44,034 nucleotides of DNA. Source: Planctomycetota bacterium. Lineage in GTDB: Bacteria; Planctomycetota; MHYJ01; JACPRB01. The notes below the pieces were generated by a model. The model ran no database searches, was not told where the DNA came from, and saw nothing but the letters and a program-made list of their open reading frames with translations. Below, one piece after another: positions 41,039 to 44,034 of this stretch. Position numbers and translations under genes: made by a program. The DNA lies in the NCBI GenBank assembly GCA_016209705.1, contig JACQVR010000017.1, positions 1 through 44,034 of the forward strand, written 5' to 3'. Within the stretch, counting starts at the first letter, position 1. Each line of letters starts with the position of its first letter.

Positions 41039-41529
41039 GATTCGTCGTCCCAATCGACGTACTGCGGCGGACTCTCCCCGACACGTTTGGTCACTTTGGG
41101 GTACTTCCCCGGCAGTCCCAAATCTGCGATTGCGATCACATTAATCTGGTGTCGCCAGTCGTCCCCGAAGTCAAACCAGTATCCGAAGGCCTGCTTTGCC
41201 TTGAGATCGAGAGACCCGATCGTCGTGCGGGTCACGTCGCCAGCGGGGTCATCCATTCCGAATGGATCGTCCGCTGCCATCGAAAGGGAATAACGCCTGG
41301 CCTTGGGATCTCGCGATCCCTTGCCGCCGACCTGAAACTCGTAGAGGTGCTCCTCCTCGCGGTCGAACGCCTTGAAAATCGCCCGGTGCAGCTCCCGCAA
41401 CGTCTGGTCGCCCCGGATCTGAATGGTCCTCGAGACCGCGCGATTCCGCTTGACGAACTTCTCCGTCATTGGGCCGTTGACGATGCAGACCTCAAGCGTG
41501 AACAGCCGGTCGTCCCGCTTGAACCCCAT
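41035..41529 (-). CDS. pRiA4b ORF-3-like protein
   Basis: A 164-residue protein from ATG 41529 (GGGGGG upstream). Family features: IWRxIxI-like opening (AVSRTIQIRGDQTLRELHRAIFKAF), HLYEFQVGG, and the signature region FGYWFDFGDDWRHQINV with PKVTKRVGESPPQ. The family occurs on plasmids, with IS elements and in accessory regions; biochemical role is unknown. First gene of a five-gene minus-strand run ending at 38874. Confidence 0.8.
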   Translation of the reverse strand: MGFKRDDRLFTLEVCIVNGPMTEKFVKRNRAVSRTIQIRGDQTLRELHRAIFKAFDREEEHLYEFQVGGKGSRDPKARRYSLSMAADDPFGMDDPAGDVTRTTIGSLDLKAKQAFGYWFDFGDDWRHQINVIAIADLGLPGKYPKVTKRVGESPPQYVDWDDES

Positions 41530-41561
41530 CGGATCGCCCCCCTCACGAACGTCACAAGTTC

Positions 41562-41702
41562 TGTCGCGAGTCTGTCGCAAGTTCGAACTTTTCGGTGTTT
41601 CCGAATTTTTGCCCTGGACCGCCCTTTGTCACAGCACACCGTCACAGCTTGTCGCAGCTCCTGTCGCGATATGTCGCGATTCGGTGTCGCGATTTGTCGC
41701 AA
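41562..41702. repeat. Array of seven TGTCGC(G/A)(A/G) direct repeats
   Basis: Copies begin at 41562, 41573, 41650, 41662, 41672, 41685 and 41695; within the two clusters the spacing is 10-13 bp, about one helical turn. It lies directly upstream of the pRiA4b ORF-3-like gene and just past the Fic gene end, so it is placed as an operator or iteron-like site. Too short and irregular for CRISPR. Confidence 0.65.
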
Positions 41703-41705
41703 TTC

Positions 41706-42767
41706 TTATACCTTGGCCCCCAACAAGTAAGCTGCCTGGCGAGCGGCGCCTTTGCGGCGAACGAGCCCAACTTCCTCCAGCTGAGCTAGGTCCCTCTGGA
41801 GAGTCCTTCGATTCACCCCCGGGCAGCGCGCTTCGAATTCCGGAATGCGGACGGCATCCTGCTCGAACAGGAGTCCAAGGATCGCCGCCTGACGCTTGTT
41901 CAGATCGTGCTGTTTGACGAGTACATCCCGCCTCATGGATCTCTTGCCGCGCTCGGTGACCTCCTGCATCTGGGTCGAGAGGCCTTCGACGAAGTACTCG
42001 ATCCAGCCGGTCATGTCCATTGCCTGCTCCCGGACGCTCTGGATGGCCCGGTAGAAAGCGGCGCGGTCACGGTCGTAGTACTCGCTGATCGTGAAGAGGC
42101 GCTTGAAGTCATAGCCCGCCCGGTAAAGGCAAAGCGTCGCGAGGAGCCGCGACGCGCGGCCGTTGCCGTCGACAAAGGGGTGGATGTGGACGAGCTGGAA
42201 CTGCGCGATGCCGCTCACGAGCACGGCATGGACATCGCCGGGCTGATTCAGCCACGCCACCAATTCCTGCATGAGAGGCGGCACATCTTGCGGTGGCGGA
42301 GGGGTGTAGACGGCCTTCCCGGTCGCGGAGTTGACCACGTAGTTCTGAACCTTGCGATACGCGCCCGGAGCGGCCGCTCCGCCACGGACGCCCTCGACCA
42401 GCCGCCTGTGGATCTCACGAATGAGCCCCTCGGTGATCGGCCCGCCGCTCTTGAGGTACTTGGAGACGAAGTCGAAGGCCTTGCGATAGTTCAGGAGCTC
42501 ACGCACGTCGTCAGGGTTGGCTTCCGGCACGCGTTTGCCGGCCAGGATCATCTCCGACTGCTCCAGCGTAAGCCGCGTACCCTCGAGGTGGGTCGTGTGA
42601 TGCGCCTCCAGGACCAGCGCCCGGGCGCCCATCGAGCGGACCCAGTCCTCGGAGAGCTCGGCCGCCTCGAGAAAACCCCGCGCGCGCTCGATCCGCGTGA
42701 GCGCCGCGGTCACCGCGTTCGTGATCGTGAACTTCGGCCGAAATCTGTCCTGCGGACTCATTTCCAT
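41706..42767 (-). CDS. Fic-domain protein (Fic/DOC family, Fic_N plus C-terminal winged helix)
   Basis: A 353-residue protein starting [20 protein letters not shown] at 42767. It has an N-terminal Fic_N-type region with the inhibitory-helix-like stretch [20 protein letters not shown]. The Fic motif is [15 protein letters not shown] with catalytic His, and a C-terminal winged helix follows ([40 protein letters not shown]). Fic enzymes transfer AMP or other phosphate groups from nucleotides to target proteins, often self-inhibited by a (S/T)xxxE(G/N) motif; THLEGT fits that. The ATG overlaps the preceding stop region. Likely a self-regulated stress or toxin-type protein. Confidence 0.88.
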   Translation of the reverse strand: MEMSPQDRFRPKFTITNAVTAALTRIERARGFLEAAELSEDWVRSMGARALVLEAHHTTHLEGTRLTLEQSEMILAGKRVPEANPDDVRELLNYRKAFDFVSKYLKSGGPITEGLIREIHRRLVEGVRGGAAAPGAYRKVQNYVVNSATGKAVYTPPPPQDVPPLMQELVAWLNQPGDVHAVLVSGIAQFQLVHIHPFVDGNGRASRLLATLCLYRAGYDFKRLFTISEYYDRDRAAFYRAIQSVREQAMDMTGWIEYFVEGLSTQMQEVTERGKRSMRRDVLVKQHDLNKRQAAILGLLFEQDAVRIPEFEARCPGVNRRTLQRDLAQLEEVGLVRRKGAARQAAYLLGAKV

Positions 42768-43339
42768 TACGGGGACCCCTTTTCGATCACCTGCTTCCCC
42801 ACCACGGTCGTGCGATACCGCTGCCGCGGGCTGGTGGGTCTGTCGGCGATAGTCATCTGCAGCCATCCGGCCGCGACTAGGGGATCGAGATACATCTGGC
42901 GGAAGTGCTTCCGGTCTGCGAGACCGGAGGCCTCCTGCAGGCCGGCCCTTGAAGCGGGCCGAAGCGCCGCTTTGAGCACGCTTACGCCTTGGGGGGTAGC
43001 TTGAGGGGCCGGCCCGGCGATCACTACGGATTTCCTCGTACTGGCAAATTCGAAGGATGACGAGAGTCGCATGACTCTGGCTGTGACTCTGGCCGTGACT
43101 CTGGCTGCGTCCCGTACCGCCGGCCCATCTCGATGGGGTGGCTTGTATCCCCGGCCCCAGGTCTCGACGCCGCCCGTAAGGTGGCACGAATCGCGCCACG
43201 AATGACGACATGTGCGTGTCGTCTTTCCTGTCGTCATTATGACCACTCCGCGACGGCACCAGTGTTCCGGCGTTGGAGCCCAAGGGAATCGCGAAATCGC
43301 CAACTTCGCGATTCTTCGCCTTCGCGAATCGCGGATCAT
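42767..43339 (-). CDS. Truncated AlbA/HATPase_c_4-type regulator: C-terminal winged helix with ARVT repeats
   Basis: The C-terminal part ([40 protein letters not shown]) is the winged helix that closes divergent-AAA/HATPase_c_4 proteins. It is preceded by [12 protein letters not shown], an analogue of the VTxQV repeat linkers of that family. The N-terminal 80 residues are Arg/Trp-rich and unlike any part of the family, and the ATP-binding domain is missing. It is therefore probably a remnant of a second regulator next to the intact one at 43336, although the frame stays open and ends at the Fic start. Confidence 0.45.
   Translation of the reverse strand: MIRDSRRRRIAKLAISRFPWAPTPEHWCRRGVVIMTTGKTTRTCRHSWRDSCHLTGGVETWGRGYKPPHRDGPAVRDAARVTARVTARVMRLSSSFEFASTRKSVVIAGPAPQATPQGVSVLKAALRPASRAGLQEASGLADRKHFRQMYLDPLVAAGWLQMTIADRPTSPRQRYRTTVVGKQVIEKGSP
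43072..43107. repeat. Three 12-bp tandem repeats (TGACTCTGGCYG)
   Basis: Units 43072-43083, 43084-43095 and 43096-43107 encode, on the minus strand, the VTAR tetrapeptide repeats of the truncated regulator. The 12-bp unit keeps the frame when copy number changes. Confidence 0.8.
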
Positions 43340-43380
43340 GTCGTTTTGTGTCGCTTTGTGTCGCTTTGATGTCGTTTTCC
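43201..43380. promoter_or_regulatory. Palindrome- and repeat-rich control-like region
   Basis: Contains AATGACGACA/TGTCGTCATT (43201-43210, 43229-43238, exact), GAATCGCGAA/TTCGCGATTC (43286-43295, 43305-43314, exact) plus GCGATTC/GAATCGC (43308-43314, 43326-43332), and four 10-bp-spaced TGTCG(T/C)TTT words (about 43338-43380). These lie upstream of the Fic and truncated-regulator genes and resemble the GTCGC words at 41562-41702. They partly overlap the 3' end of the 43336-44034 gene. Confidence 0.5.
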
Positions 43381-44034
43381 ACCCCTCGCCTCTTGGCCAG
43401 CCAGCCGGTAGACCCTATCCCGTTTTCGACCGGTTGCGACAATTCGACCGCCTTTGCGCAGACGCGCCAGGTCCCTCTGAAGGGTCCGCAGGGTGACTTT
43501 CTCGCCCAGCTTCTGAAGGATCGACGGGCCCGTCAATGGGCCGTGATGCCGCAGGATTTCGAGCACCTTCTCATCACGCGTAGAACCTTCGGTGACCGCC
43601 GATACTTCTTTTGGAAGAGCGGCCGGCCTGAAGCGCACGACGAACGCCCCCGCGATCTCTTCGAACTCCGGCTCCGGGCAGGCGAGTTTTTTGGCCTCGG
43701 CGAGGATCTTGTTCGTCCCTCGTCCCCACTTCTCGATCAAGCCTCGGCGGTAGAAGACGTCCGCGATGAGCCGGTTCCGCGGGATGGACTCATGCATGCC
43801 CTTGAGCTTTTCCGGCGTCAGGCCGGACGGCAGGACACCCGTGCTCCAGATCTCCAGGCGATCGTCGAAAAGAGCCAGGCTGACAGCGCCGCCGTCAATC
43901 GAATAGTCCCGGTGGACCAGTGCGTTGACGAGGGCCTCCCGAACGGCGAGGGGCGGGTAGAGAGGAGTATCGATCCGGCGCATCCGGCCTTCAACGAAGC
44001 GGCCAGCTACCGGGACGTGTTCGTCGAGGAATCG
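43336..44034 (-). CDS. ATP-binding regulator, divergent AAA/HATPase_c_4-type (5' part off window)
   Basis: The frame is open to the window edge (233 codons seen). It contains the C-terminal part of an HATPase_c_4 region: [71 protein letters not shown]. These match the N-box and G-box-like segments of the AlbA_2/HATPase_c_4 (divergent AAA) family. A winged helix follows ([21 protein letters not shown] ... [16 protein letters not shown]). Such proteins are DNA-binding regulators common in accessory regions. The basic tail ([15 protein letters not shown]) is encoded by the GTCG-word repeat array, so the end may have been altered. Confidence 0.75.
   Translation of the reverse strand, partial: RFLDEHVPVAGRFVEGRMRRIDTPLYPPLAVREALVNALVHRDYSIDGGAVSLALFDDRLEIWSTGVLPSGLTPEKLKGMHESIPRNRLIADVFYRRGLIEKWGRGTNKILAEAKKLACPEPEFEEIAGAFVVRFRPAALPKEVSAVTEGSTRDEKVLEILRHHGPLTGPSILQKLGEKVTLRTLQRDLARLRKGGRIVATGRKRDRVYRLAGQEARGGKRHQSDTKRHKTT

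Noticed and set aside
41562..41702. TGTCGC array considered as CRISPR
   Set aside because: Repeats are 8 bp with 2-5 bp gaps, far below CRISPR repeat and spacer sizes.

Overview
This 44 kb window is high-GC bacterial DNA with many predicted exported proteins: two 14-repeat WD40 proteins, PDZ proteins, a HEAT/VWA protein, a squalene-cyclase-like toroid protein, an M16 protease, a HExxH metalloprotease and two discoidin-like paralogues. This secretome resembles uncultivated Planctomycetota, but no rRNA or other phylogenetic marker is present, so that placement is a low-confidence inference. UGA is clearly a stop codon here (several operon genes end in TGA overlapping the next start). Yet three genes carry one internal in-frame TGA exactly at a redox-active Cys position, each followed at 17-24 nt by a hairpin with G in the first two loop positions. 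I read these as selenoproteins.

Layout. 1-7438: a PDZ protein with an attenuator-like terminator in its leader, a WD40 protein, a selenocysteine thioredoxin-like protein, a structured intergenic region with a perfect 24-bp inverted repeat, a toroid protein and a HEAT/VWA protein. 7731-9110: a lipoprotein and a decayed multiheme cytochrome end. 9120-12428 (minus): a trpE-trpG-aroF operon behind a classical attenuator whose leader peptide has two Trp and two Tyr codons. 12497-13393: a nitrilase-family enzyme. 13737-22966 (plus): eight tightly packed genes that match the N-methylglutamate pathway of methylamine use. These are N-methylglutamate synthase (mgsABC = glxBCD), N-methylglutamate dehydrogenase (mgdABCD, sarcosine-oxidase-like, here in the order D-A-G-B) and gamma-glutamylmethylamide synthetase (gmaS). 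A PLP threonine-aldolase-type enzyme follows on the other strand.

24308-36614: a small lipoprotein, the second WD40 paralogue, an M16 protease, a PDZ-flanked metalloprotease, a DinB-like protein, the second selenocysteine thioredoxin-like protein, two discoidin-like paralogues, a tRNA-like remnant and small proteins. 36942-38321: a mercuric-reductase/lipoamide-dehydrogenase-like flavoprotein with Sec in its redox motif. 38562-44034 (minus) is accessory: a small membrane protein, a five-gene cluster with a pRiA4b ORF-3-like protein and a LexA-type HTH protein, then a Fic protein and divergent-AAA/HATPase_c_4-type regulators, with arrays of short GTCGC-containing repeats around them.

How it fits together: GmaS, Mgs and Mgd would convert methylamine plus glutamate to N-methylglutamate and then release the C1 unit at formaldehyde level, regenerating glutamate. 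The trp/aro operon can be throttled by charged tRNA-Trp and possibly tRNA-Tyr. The three selenoproteins imply that selA/B/C/D exist elsewhere in the genome; none is in this window.
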